A program made the position numbers and the translations under genes. This document shows positions 16,281 to 23,872 of a stretch of 64,000 nt of DNA, piece after piece. Numbering within the stretch: position 1 is the stretch's first letter; every line of letters begins with the position of its first letter. Below the pieces are notes generated by a model that did no database searches, was not told the origin of the DNA, and was given only the letters and a program-made list of their open reading frames with translations. This stretch comes from Saccharibacillus alkalitolerans (GTDB taxonomy: Bacteria > Bacillota > Bacilli > Paenibacillales > Paenibacillaceae). Location: assembly GCF_011090185.1 (NCBI RefSeq), contig NZ_JAAFGS010000002.1, positions 558,001 through 622,000 on the forward strand. Reading direction: 5' to 3'.

Positions 16281-16473
16281 TAACGGATCGACACGACGCT
16301 TAGAAGCCGAATCGGGCGATGCTGATTTTTTAACGGATCGAGGCGGCGCTTAGATGGCAAAAAGGCGAGTTTCTCGGCCGTTTGAGCAGGATCGGGACGT
16401 CTAACGGTCGCTGCGATCCGTTAAAATTCGAGCGGCGCCCCAAACGCCTCTCTAACGGACATGCGATCCGTTA
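16281..16473. repeat. Intergenic TAACGG / CCGTTA repeat patch
   Basis: Four copies of TAACGG occur at 16281, 16331, 16402 and 16453. The first two share TAACGGATCGA and then a GGCGCTTAGA-like end 24 bp apart; the last two pair with GATCCGTTA to form palindromes such as TAACGGA-CATGCGA-TCCGTTA (16453-16473). No gene is seen here. It looks like a dispersed intergenic repeat rather than coding DNA. Confidence 0.6.
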
Positions 16474-16518
16474 GCAGCGGTCGGCGGATCTGCAGCGGAC
16501 TTCCTCGGTTATTTCATG

Positions 16519-16562
16519 CCAAAAAAGAGAAGCGTCTTAGGAAAGACGCTTCTCTTTTTTGG
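16519..16562. terminator. Strong bidirectional terminator
   Basis: CCAAAAAAGAGAAGCGTCTT / AAGACGCTTCTCTTTTTTGG with a 4-nt loop region; about 18 paired bases and T runs on both strands. It ends the rlmCD transcript. Confidence 0.96.
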
Positions 16563-16606
16563 CTATGAAATGCGCCTCACACGTCTGCCGCCAGCCTGAC
16601 AAGCCT

Positions 16607-18460
16607 CTACGCTTCGCTGCGCACCAGCACCGTCACGGCTTCCACCTGGCTCGTCTGCGGGAACATATCGACCGGCTGCACCGACTGGATTTCGTAGCCG
16701 CCGTCCAGCAGCACTTTGCAGTCTTTCGCCAGCGTCGACGGGTTGCACGAGACGTAGACGAATTTCTTCGGTTTCGTGCGCAGCACGGTGTCGAGGAAGG
16801 TACGGTCCAGGCCGGTCCGCGGCGGGTCGGCTACGATGACGTCCGGCGTCAGGCCGGATTTGGCCCAGCGCGGCAGCAGGTCTTCCGCTTCGCCTTCGAA
16901 GAACTGCGCGTTGCCTCGGCCGTTCAGTTCGGCGTTGCGCTGCGCGTCTTCGACCGCTTCCGGGATCACTTCGATGCCGCGCACTTCGGCGGCGTAAGGC
17001 GCCAGCCAGAGGCCGATGGTGCCGGTGCCGCAGTAAGCGTCGACGACAGTCTCTTTGCCCGTCAAGGCGGCCGCGGCTCTCACCGTCTCGTACAGCTTGA
17101 TCGTCTGCTCCGGGTTGAGCTGGAAGAACGCCCGCGGCGACAGTTCGAACTGCAGATCGCCGAGCGATTCTTTCATCGCTTCCGATCCCCACAGATTGAC
17201 CGTCTTCTCGCCGAAGATCAGCGGGGTCTTGAGCGGGTTGACGTTGATCGACAGTCCGCTCATCTCCGGCAGTTCAAGACGCAGCCGTTCGACCAGTTCG
17301 TCCTGACGCGGCAGATCGGCGGTCTCGGTCACGAGCGTGACCTGAATCTCGCCGGACTGGAAGCCGGCGCGGGCCACGATCGTGCGGACGCCTTTACGGG
17401 TACCGCTGCCCTTGATGTCGCTGCGGCCGCCGCGGCTGTCGCCTTTGGACAGCGGAATGTTCAGCTCGCCCAGCACGGCCTTGACGCGCTCGATCGCGCG
17501 GTTGACCTGCGGATGCTGAATCGGGCAGCCGCTGATGTCCACGATCTCGTGGCTGCCGATCTCGTACAGGCCGGCCACGATCTCGACCTTGCCGCCCTTG
17601 ATGTCTCGGCGCTCGACCTGCAGCTGCGCCTTGTTGCGGTAGTCCCACGGACGGTCCATGCCGAGCGTCGGCTTAATTTTGAGGTTGTCGAGCTTCGCGT
17701 ATCGGCTGAACGCTTCGCGCACGATCTCGAGCTTGGCCTTCAGCTGGCCTTCGTACGAGATATGCTGGATCTGGCAGCCGCCGCAGATGCCGAATACGGG
17801 GCAGGGCGGTTCCACCCGGTCGGGCGAACGCTTTTCCACTTCGATCAGCTTCGCCTTCAGGAACTTCTCCTGCGTCTCCGTCACTTCGGCTTTGATGACT
17901 TCGTCCGTGATCGCTCCGTCGACAAAGACGGCTTTGCGCCGGTAGTAGCCGACGCCTTCGCCGTTAATGCCGATCCGCTTGATCGTCACCACGATGCGGT
18001 CGCCGATCTTGATCTGCTCCGCGTCGACCGGAGCGGCCGTGCGCTTGCCCTGGCCTTTGCCGGCGGCATAAGGCTTGGCGCCCTCATGCGGACGGCCCGA
18101 CGCGCTGCCGGAAGCCGGCGATCCGCTGCCCGCGCCGCGCGAGGCCGAACCGGCCGCGCGCTCGTCGTAGCGCTTGCCGTCGCGCTGTCCCGGTCCCGTG
18201 CGCTCCGGGCCCGCGGCCGGAGCGGCCGATCGGCCGGCATACGGACGTCCCGACGCGCTCTTGGCGCCGCTGCCGCCCGCCGCTCCGAATCCTTCGCTCT
18301 CCGGCTTGCGTCCCGCTCCGCCTTTTCCGCCGTCCGGACGGCTTCCGCGCGCGTCCGCACGCTTCCCGTCCGGACGTCCGGCTCCCTGTCCGTTCCGCTC
18401 GCGGTCCTTTTTCCCGTTCGCCGATCCCGTCGATTTGAACTTGCCTTTTTGTTCGCTCAT
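16607..18460 (-). CDS. rlmD: 23S rRNA (uracil-C5)-methyltransferase RlmCD/RumA with long disordered N-terminus
   Basis: SAM-dependent enzyme forming m5U in 23S rRNA. Of 617 residues, 1-145 are a low-complexity Gly/Ser/Arg/Lys-rich tail; 147-205 is the TRAM domain (IKIGDRIVVTIKRIGINGEGVGY); an iron-sulfur ligand set reads C220-x5-C226-x2-C229; the methyltransferase domain has VDAYCGTGTIGLWLA (SAM loop), VIVADPPRTGLD and the catalytic-Cys loop FVYVSCNPSTLAKD. In Bacillus a single enzyme (RlmCD) modifies both U747 and U1939; which applies here is not visible. The start has GGAGAG 9 nt upstream. The tail roughly adds a third to the usual 450-460 residues and is unusual. Confidence 0.93.
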   Translation of the reverse strand: MSEQKGKFKSTGSANGKKDRERNGQGAGRPDGKRADARGSRPDGGKGGAGRKPESEGFGAAGGSGAKSASGRPYAGRSAAPAAGPERTGPGQRDGKRYDERAAGSASRGAGSGSPASGSASGRPHEGAKPYAAGKGQGKRTAAPVDAEQIKIGDRIVVTIKRIGINGEGVGYYRRKAVFVDGAITDEVIKAEVTETQEKFLKAKLIEVEKRSPDRVEPPCPVFGICGGCQIQHISYEGQLKAKLEIVREAFSRYAKLDNLKIKPTLGMDRPWDYRNKAQLQVERRDIKGGKVEIVAGLYEIGSHEIVDISGCPIQHPQVNRAIERVKAVLGELNIPLSKGDSRGGRSDIKGSGTRKGVRTIVARAGFQSGEIQVTLVTETADLPRQDELVERLRLELPEMSGLSINVNPLKTPLIFGEKTVNLWGSEAMKESLGDLQFELSPRAFFQLNPEQTIKLYETVRAAAALTGKETVVDAYCGTGTIGLWLAPYAAEVRGIEVIPEAVEDAQRNAELNGRGNAQFFEGEAEDLLPRWAKSGLTPDVIVADPPRTGLDRTFLDTVLRTKPKKFVYVSCNPSTLAKDCKVLLDGGYEIQSVQPVDMFPQTSQVEAVTVLVRSEA

Positions 18461-18623
18461 CGCTGTTAACTCTCCATCTATTATAAAATTGTTGAATAAC
18501 TGTCGTGCCGCATGCTGCGTACCGCCAACGTCCGTCCATTGTTTCCGTGTTCACTATACCATGAAGGGGAGTCCGGCGACTACGCTTTGCGGGCAAGCCG
18601 CCCGCCGCATTTTCCTTTTCGCC

Positions 18624-18656
18624 AAAAGACCCTTCCCGCCTCGGCGGAAAGGGTCC
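18624..18656 (-). terminator. Terminator after DUF7660-like gene
   Basis: On the minus strand GACCCTTTCCGCC / GGCGGGAAGGGTC is followed by TTTTGG. It lies 40 bp past the stop of the 91-residue gene. Confidence 0.8.
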
Positions 18657-18698
18657 CGGTTATCGCACGGCCGACGCTCCGCGAATCGCGGGGCCGGC

Positions 18699-18974
18699 TT
18701 ATTCGTATCGGCTCGCCGCGAACAGCAGGAACGCCAGACGCTCCCACTCCACGTCTCTTCCCGAAGAAAACGCCGCCTCCGGCACCCGTCTTTCTTTTTC
18801 CTCCCGTTCCGGCGCGCCGTCCTCGACCCAGGAAGCGATGCTCAACAGATAATCCTTCAGCGTCACGTTCGCCCATTTATCCGAATTGTTCTCCAGATCC
18901 CCCGCCAACCGATGAACAAACGATACGAACCCTTCGCGCCCCGTCACTTTTTCCAATTCCTCGTAGATGTTCAT
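18699..18974 (-). CDS. DUF7660-like small protein
   Basis: A 91-residue soluble protein. The pattern FVHRLAGDLENNSDKWANVTLKDYLLSIASWVED followed by a C-terminal WERLAFLLFAASRYE helix matches the DUF7660 layout (FVxxLxxDLxxNPxxWEN-TLxDYLEAxxxWxED). Function unknown. It stands alone with its own terminator; a GGGAGCGGG-like site precedes ATG. Confidence 0.72.
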   Translation of the reverse strand: MNIYEELEKVTGREGFVSFVHRLAGDLENNSDKWANVTLKDYLLSIASWVEDGAPEREEKERRVPEAAFSSGRDVEWERLAFLLFAASRYE

Positions 18975-19149
18975 TCCCGCTCCCCCTGTCGCTTATGCCT
19001 GCTTCCAGTGTACGTCATCCCTCGCGTCTCTTAATAGAGAACAGCGGCAAAAGGATTTCGACAAAACCGTGACAGACGGCAGGGGAAAACTTGGGTACTG
19101 CGGCGCAGACGGTCGGATTCGGCAGGGAGGCCGCTCCCCCGCCAAGCCG

Positions 19150-19383
19150 TCACTCCGCCTGCTCCGGCGCTTCTTCTTCGTCCGCCCGATACTCCAGCAG
19201 GTCGCCGGGCTGACAATCGAGCGCTTTGCAGATCGCTTCGAGCGTCGACAGGCGGACCGCTTTGGCTTTGCCGTTTTTGAGGATCGACAGGTTCGCCATC
19301 GTGATGCCGATCCGCTCGGACAATTCCGTCACGCTCATTTTTCGCTTCGCCAGCATGACGTCGATATTAATGATGATTGCCAT
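19150..19383 (-). CDS. Cro/C1-type (XRE) regulator, YozG-like
   Basis: A 77-residue HTH protein. MLAKRKMSVTELSERIGITMANLSILKNGKAKAVRLSTLEAICKALDCQPGDLLEY is a complete HTH_26 domain. The ATG at 19383 is 8 nt from GAGG; a GTG nine nt earlier is less likely. It starts about 10 bp after the stop of a DUF2975 membrane protein gene; this pair (YoaS/YozG in Bacillus) is very common and suggests the regulator controls or is modulated by its membrane partner, an inference. Confidence 0.92.
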   Translation of the reverse strand: MAIIINIDVMLAKRKMSVTELSERIGITMANLSILKNGKAKAVRLSTLEAICKALDCQPGDLLEYRADEEEAPEQAE

Positions 19384-19393
19384 GGATTTCACC

Positions 19394-19876
19394 TCAGACC
19401 GTCAATTCGTTTTCAAGCTGGATCGCGATCGCTTCCTGCAGCAGCTTCTGGAGCACGGCGGCGAACACGGCGATGACCCAGGAAGCGAAGATGATGACCA
19501 GGCCGATCACGATGATCCCAGGCGCGTCGTCCCGTTCCGCCATCATATAGTAGAGAGGCATGCCGATCGCGAACAATCCGCCCACCGCCGCTCCGCAGTA
19601 TTTGATCTTTTTCAGCGCCTGCACGGCCAGATCCGAGAACGCCCGCCTGCGCTCGATATGGATCAGCAGCCTGAACGACTGGTACAGCGCCAGATAGAAC
19701 GGAATCGCCGTCGCGTACAGATCGATCCAGATCCAGATCCTGATCGCAGTATACTCCGGGTACAGTTCCGCCGCAAAATTCCCGATTCCCGGTACCAGAA
19801 AAATGTAGATCGCCAGAATCGGAAGCCCGATCAGCACGACCGCCGCCTTCAAAAAAAGCGTAGTTCCTCGATGCAT
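19394..19876 (-). CDS. DUF2975 membrane protein, YoaS-like
   Basis: A 160-residue protein with four membrane segments (about 8-30, 46-68, 92-112, 120-145). The central YQSFRLLIHIERRRAFSDLAVQALKKIKYCG between TM2 and TM3 is the DUF2975 mark. It is cotranscribed with the XRE regulator downstream. Role unknown. Confidence 0.88.
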   Translation of the reverse strand: MHRGTTLFLKAAVVLIGLPILAIYIFLVPGIGNFAAELYPEYTAIRIWIWIDLYATAIPFYLALYQSFRLLIHIERRRAFSDLAVQALKKIKYCGAAVGGLFAIGMPLYYMMAERDDAPGIIVIGLVIIFASWVIAVFAAVLQKLLQEAIAIQLENELTV

Positions 19877-19970
19877 AACCCTTCCCTCGCTTATGATTGG
19901 ATTTGCTTCGATCTTATCGCATTATTTATCGTTTTACAATAAAAATATGTTGTTAATTTTAGAGAAAGCA

Positions 19971-20005
19971 AAAAAAAGACCTCTCCGGCAGAAGCCGAAA
20001 AGGTC
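19971..20005 (-). terminator. Terminator after SDR gene
   Basis: On the minus strand GACCT-TTTCGGC / GCCGGAG-AGGTC is followed by TTTTTTTT. It lies 60 bp downstream of the SDR stop. Confidence 0.88.
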
Positions 20006-20065
20006 GGTAAAAAGCGCTCGCCGCCGGTCGTCCGGAAGCCTCCTGCTGCGGACGGCGTTCCCCGA

Positions 20066-20824
20066 TCAGTAAGCCGTCCAGCCCGCGTCGGCGGTAATCG
20101 TCACGCCGTTGACGAAGCTGGCGTCGTCGGAGCCGAGGAACAGCGCCACTTTGGCCACTTCTTCCGGTGCGCCGACGCGCGGGTTGATGCCCATGCCGAT
20201 CATCGCGCGCTCCATGCCGAACTCGTTCACTTGGCCCATGGAAGCCGAGATGTTGGTGGCCACGCCGCCCGGCGCGATCGCGTTGCAGCGGATGCCTTTG
20301 ACCGAGTATTGGAAGCCGACGTTTTTCGTCAGGCCGATTACCGCGTGCTTGGACGCCGTATACGCCGCGCCCGCGCGCGAACCGTTCAAGCCGCCCGCCG
20401 AAGCGATGTTGACGATGACGCCCTGCCCTTTTTCGAGGAAAATCGGGAGCGCTTTGCGGATCGCCCGCATCGGGCCCGTCGTGTTGATCGCGAAGACGCG
20501 CTCCCACAGCTCGTCCGTCACGTCGCCCGCGGACGTAAAGCCGTCCATGATGCCCGCGTTGTTGACGAGAATGTCGAGCGTGCCGTAATGTTCCACCGTT
20601 CGGTCGACCAACTGCTGAATGTCCTCTTCGGACGCCACGTTCGTCTTGATCGCGAACGCTTCGCCGCCCGCGTCCTTGATCTCCTGCGCGACCGTTTCCG
20701 CCGCTTCGAGATTGATGTCCGACACGGCCACCTTCGCGCCTTCCGCCGCGTACAGAATCGCGATGCTGCGTCCCATGCCCGATGCCGCGCCCGTTACGAT
20801 CGCCGTTTTGCCCTGAAGTTTCAT
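20066..20824 (-). CDS. Short-chain dehydrogenase/reductase
   Basis: A classical SDR of 252 residues. Residues 12-20 TGAASGMGR are the NAD(P) glycine motif, DIN after the second strand suggests NAD preference, NNAGIMDG is the structural motif, the catalytic set is Ser (IASAGG), Tyr and Lys in AYTASKHAV, and PGGVATNI follows. It is annotated in relatives as FabG- or glucose-dehydrogenase-like; substrate cannot be told. It is divergent from a TetR gene with matching TTTGTTGAAAA elements on both sides of the intergenic region. Confidence 0.93.
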   Translation of the reverse strand: MKLQGKTAIVTGAASGMGRSIAILYAAEGAKVAVSDINLEAAETVAQEIKDAGGEAFAIKTNVASEEDIQQLVDRTVEHYGTLDILVNNAGIMDGFTSAGDVTDELWERVFAINTTGPMRAIRKALPIFLEKGQGVIVNIASAGGLNGSRAGAAYTASKHAVIGLTKNVGFQYSVKGIRCNAIAPGGVATNISASMGQVNEFGMERAMIGMGINPRVGAPEEVAKVALFLGSDDASFVNGVTITADAGWTAY

Positions 20825-20854
20825 CTTTTTGGCCTCCTGTAGGTTGGAATTGTT

Positions 20855-20997
20855 TTTTCAACAAATGTTCATTAATTACCGCTGAGACCAGTATAATAAA
20901 TCATAGACAGCGCATACAATCGGTAAAAAGGGAGCGTTTTGTGCGTTAACGACCATTTTCCCGCTTCTCTGTTCATTATGTTTATTTTTGTTGAAAA
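20855..20997. promoter_or_regulatory. Divergent SDR/TetR intergenic region with mirrored TTTGTTGAAAA elements
   Basis: TTTTCAACAAA (20855-20865) and its inverse TTTGTTGAAAA (20987-20997) stand about 30 and 12 bp before the two divergent start codons. Mirrored placement fits operator half-sites of the adjacent TetR, though AT-rich chance similarity is possible. Confidence 0.4.
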
Positions 20998-21009
20998 GGA
21001 GGACTGTCC

Positions 21010-21675
21010 ATGCCCGGCACACCGGCGGAATCCGCCATGCCCGACTCTCTCTCTTCGATCGACCGACGCATCCGCCGTTCCAAAAAAGCGCTCAAGGAGA
21101 CGCTGATCGCCCTCATGCGGGAGCGCGATTTCAAAGACATCTCGATCACCGATCTCGTGCGCGGCGCGGACCTGAACCGGGGGACCTTCTACAAGCATTA
21201 CCGGGACAAAGAAGAGCTGCTCGCCGAAGCCGTCGACGATACGATGACCGACCTGATCGCTTCTTACCGGGAGCCTTATCGGCATGCCGATTCGCTGGAT
21301 ATCCGCAAACTGACCGCTTCCGGCATCAAGATTTTCGAACATGTGCATCGTCACGCCGCCTTTTACGCCCTGATCGTGGAGTCGCGGGCGCTGCCCGGAT
21401 TCCCCGATCGGATCTGCGCCGTCATCAAGGAACTGAGCCTGCACGATCTGGAAACGGCCGAGCTTAATCCCCGAATCGACCGCGCTCTCTTCGCCGGCTA
21501 TCAGGCCTATGCGATCTGGGGCATGATTCTGGAGTGGATCAAGGGGAGCTTCGCCCATTCCCCCGACTATATGGCGAGCCAGCTGCTGGAGTATATCCGC
21601 AGCCGGCTGGAAGGCCCGGACGTCGTGTACCGCAGCGGAAGACGGGATCCGGACGCCCGAGCGAGCACGGATTGA
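21010..21675 (+). CDS. TetR/AcrR family regulator
   Basis: A 221-residue regulator with a 20-residue leader, TetR_N HTH at 25-70 (LKETLIALMRERDFKDISITDLVRGADLNRGTFYKHYRDKEELLAEAV) and a TetR_C_8-like domain (YALIVESRALPGFPDRI). AAGGAGG lies 7 nt before ATG. It is divergent from the SDR gene and is the probable repressor of it. Confidence 0.92.
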   Translation: MPGTPAESAMPDSLSSIDRRIRRSKKALKETLIALMRERDFKDISITDLVRGADLNRGTFYKHYRDKEELLAEAVDDTMTDLIASYREPYRHADSLDIRKLTASGIKIFEHVHRHAAFYALIVESRALPGFPDRICAVIKELSLHDLETAELNPRIDRALFAGYQAYAIWGMILEWIKGSFAHSPDYMASQLLEYIRSRLEGPDVVYRSGRRDPDARASTD

Positions 21676-21689
21676 CAGACGGCACGCCG

Positions 21690-21729
21690 AAGACTCCGCC
21701 GCCTCGGATAAGCCGGGGCCTGCGGAGTC
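21690..21729 (+). terminator. Weak hairpin after TetR gene
   Basis: AGACTCCGC / GCGGAGTCT arms with a GC-rich loop, but no clear T tract. It separates the TetR gene from a convergent membrane-protein gene. Confidence 0.4.
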
Positions 21730-21765
21730 TCGCCGAATTCGATTCGCAGCCGGGCAGCGCGGCAT

Positions 21766-22473
21766 TCAGCCGCTGCTGCGCGCCCTGCGCCGGTTCTTCG
21801 CCGGCTTATGGGACGGAACGTAAGGCGAGGCGCTCTGGTCCATCCGCGTCATCCAGATGTATAAGAGCAGCCCGAGAATCGGGATCAGCCCGAGCAGCGC
21901 CATCGCCTGCGGCATGGAACGCCGGCGCGAGCCGGTATAGATGGCGTATACCGAGAGCAGCGTCAGCAGCGCGAAATCGATCGTCATCACGTTGACGAAC
22001 CGCGACGTGCGGAACGCTTCCGCATAGACGCCCAAGTCGCCCGCCAGGAATCCCCAGCCCATGACCACCAGCGTCAGGACGAACAGGATAGCGTGGGTGA
22101 CCTGCGACTCCGCCGTTCGGCGTATGCTTTCGGACAGGCGGAGCGTATGCGATCCGGCATGGGTATGCGACGTGAGAATGTAGTAAGGCAGCAGCGCGAA
22201 TACGCCGAGCGCAAAAGACAGCAGCACGAACGGCCAGGCCGGGACGACGCGATCGTCGTGCCTCAGCAGCAGGCAGGCATAGGTCAGCGGGAACAATCCG
22301 AGCAGCGTGAACATGGCGAGCAGCGAAGGCTCGACGGCCTGCAGCGTCAGCAGCGGCACGAACCAGGGGTCCTCCCCGCCGCCCGCTCCGGGCGCGAAAA
22401 ACAGCGCGTACACGATGAAGGCCAGCCATACGACGAGCAGCAGCGCGCGGGGGATGCGGGTCATGGCGGTCAC
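21766..22473 (-). CDS. Six-TM membrane protein of unknown function
   Basis: A 235-residue protein with hydrophobic segments at about 10-28, 47-68, 80-100, 128-148, 160-178 and 190-208 and a basic C-terminal tail (KPAKNRRRARSSG). The start has AAAGGTGTG upstream. No family could be named with confidence. It is monocistronic: convergent TetR on one side and a gene-free kilobase on the other. Confidence 0.8.
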   Translation of the reverse strand: MTAMTRIPRALLLVVWLAFIVYALFFAPGAGGGEDPWFVPLLTLQAVEPSLLAMFTLLGLFPLTYACLLLRHDDRVVPAWPFVLLSFALGVFALLPYYILTSHTHAGSHTLRLSESIRRTAESQVTHAILFVLTLVVMGWGFLAGDLGVYAEAFRTSRFVNVMTIDFALLTLLSVYAIYTGSRRRSMPQAMALLGLIPILGLLLYIWMTRMDQSASPYVPSHKPAKNRRRARSSG

Positions 22474-22615
22474 ACCTTTCTATGGAAAATGGGCGCAGGG
22501 CCGTTTCTTGTCCGGTTCCGGCAGTCTCTTCCATTTATTACCCGGTTCCGTCCATCTTGGCAAGCAGGCCCGCGGAAAAAGATTAAAATCGCATTTTCCG
22601 CCGAACCCGAAAAAA

Positions 22616-22647
22616 GACACCCGCACAGAACAAACTGTACGGGTGTC
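22616..22647. terminator. Terminator-like hairpin
   Basis: GACACCCGCACAG / CTGTACGGGTGTC, 12 of 13 bases paired, with TTT on plus and TTTTTT on minus. No gene ends nearby, so its role is unclear. Confidence 0.5.
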
Positions 22648-22773
22648 TTTCGGTGCTCGAAACCATGAAGCGGGGGCGGTTTCAGCGAGGCTTCCGGCGG
22701 AGAGAGTTGGGGTTCCCCGCCGGGTGGTTACCGTATGAGTATAACCCCCCGATCTGAACATTTTCTGAACAAG

Positions 22774-22818
22774 CCCCAACTTTTCGGTGCATCACTCCGT
22801 GCGGATGAAAAGTTGGGG
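22774..22818. repeat. Inverted repeat with 12-bp arms
   Basis: CCCCAACTTTTC and GAAAAGTTGGGG flank a 21-nt loop that itself contains GTGCA/CCGTGC complementarity. No T tract follows. It could be an RNA structure or a protein site. Confidence 0.6.
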
Positions 22819-22911
22819 CCGCGCCGAGCGAATTCTTTTAAATAAAGAGAGCCTAACCGCTCTCCCAAGCCCCCCCGAAGACGGAAGCCGACCCCCCCGG
22901 CTCCCCCGTCT

Positions 22912-23160
22912 TCATCTTTTAATGTTTTTATCTTTAATGTTTTTATCTTTAATGTTTTTATCTTTTCATCTTTAATCTTTAATCTTTAATCTTTAATCAC
23001 TTAATATTTTTATCTTTAATCTCTTATCCCGCTCTTGTATCCCGCTCTTCTATCCCGCTTTCTTATCCAGCTCTTCTATCTCGCCTTCTTACCTCGCTCT
23101 TTCATCCCGCCCTGCCGTCTCCTCTTCCGCTTTCCTCCTGCGTCCCCCTCGTTCACTTCC
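22912..23160. repeat. Pyrimidine-rich simple repeats
   Basis: Three copies of a 15-bp unit (TTTTTATCTTTAATG) are followed by five copies of CTTTAAT (7 bp) and then degenerate 13-bp TATCCCGCTCTTC units. The plus strand has very little G for about 250 bp. Confidence 0.75.
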
Positions 23161-23583
23161 TGACCTTATCCTGGTCCCCGCTGCGTCCCCCGCCGTGCCG
23201 GCCTTTCCGGCCGCATTCCATATTGCGTGTTCGAATATTCAAAGCCCTTACCCCCATGTTCTGTCCTTCTCTGCGCCCGGCATATCGTCCGAGGCCCGCG
23301 CTTATATCGTTCGCCCAATATACCAACCGGCTCTGAACGAATTCTGAACGAACTTTCGCCCCCGCCTCCTCAGCGTTCGATCCGCGGCCCGTCTCGGCTT
23401 GCCTCCAAACAGGCTTCAGAAGCGATAAAGCCCTTACATTTTTTCTCCACAAAATCTTCGATTGAAGCCTTGCCCGCTATCTGACATAATGAGTCATAAC
23501 TTAACGCGTTGAAGCATTACCGGGTACCGCTTTTGGCGGGTATCCCGCAATCGCAGGCGTATATGAATAAGGGGGCTTTTTCG

Positions 23584-23853
23584 TTGAAAGGCATTATTAC
23601 GGTACTGGGCAAAGACCAAGTCGGCATCATCGCCAAAGTGTGCACCTATCTCGCGGAGCAGAACGTGAATATTCTCGACATCTCGCAGACGATCGTGCAG
23701 GATTACTTCAACATGATGATGATCGTGGACATTGCGAAGCCGGCCAAGGCGTTCGAGGATCTGATTACCGATCTGCACGAACTGGGCCTCGGCATCGGCG
23801 TCGAAATCAAGCTGCAGCACGAAGACATTTTCAACAGCATGCACCGGATTTGA
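23584..23853 (+). CDS. ACT domain protein, UPF0237 family
   Basis: An 89-residue single ACT domain of the UPF0237 (GcvR-like) family: [37 protein letters not shown] then YFNMMMIVD. The frame opens further upstream but TTG 23584 has AGGGGG 8 nt before it and gives the family start. It lies 19 bp ahead of the UPF0210 gene; this pairing is conserved in many bacteria and archaea, suggesting a ligand-sensing partner, function unknown. Confidence 0.92.
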   Translation: MKGIITVLGKDQVGIIAKVCTYLAEQNVNILDISQTIVQDYFNMMMIVDIAKPAKAFEDLITDLHELGLGIGVEIKLQHEDIFNSMHRI

Positions 23854-23872
23854 GAAAGGGGATAAGCTTCGC

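Larger units (their letters stand above)
22474..23583. other. Gene-free kilobase with hairpins and pyrimidine-rich repeats
   Basis: No frame here has family similarity or a good ribosome-binding site. It contains a terminator-like hairpin (22616-22647), an inverted repeat with 12-bp arms (22774-22818), two pairs of TCTGAAC direct repeats each with an 11-bp period (22753-22770 and 23332-23349), and a C/T-rich simple-repeat tract (22912-23160). Confidence 0.7.

Noticed and set aside
16559..18469. Plus-strand frame of 636 codons antisense to rlmCD
   Set aside because: GC-rich codon shadow; no ribosome-binding site or family similarity, while the opposite strand encodes a clear methyltransferase.
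22480..22975. Short frames in the gene-free kilobase, including one with SLMFLSLMFLS repeats
   Set aside because: Their pattern comes from the simple DNA repeats and a hairpin; no start signals or similarity.
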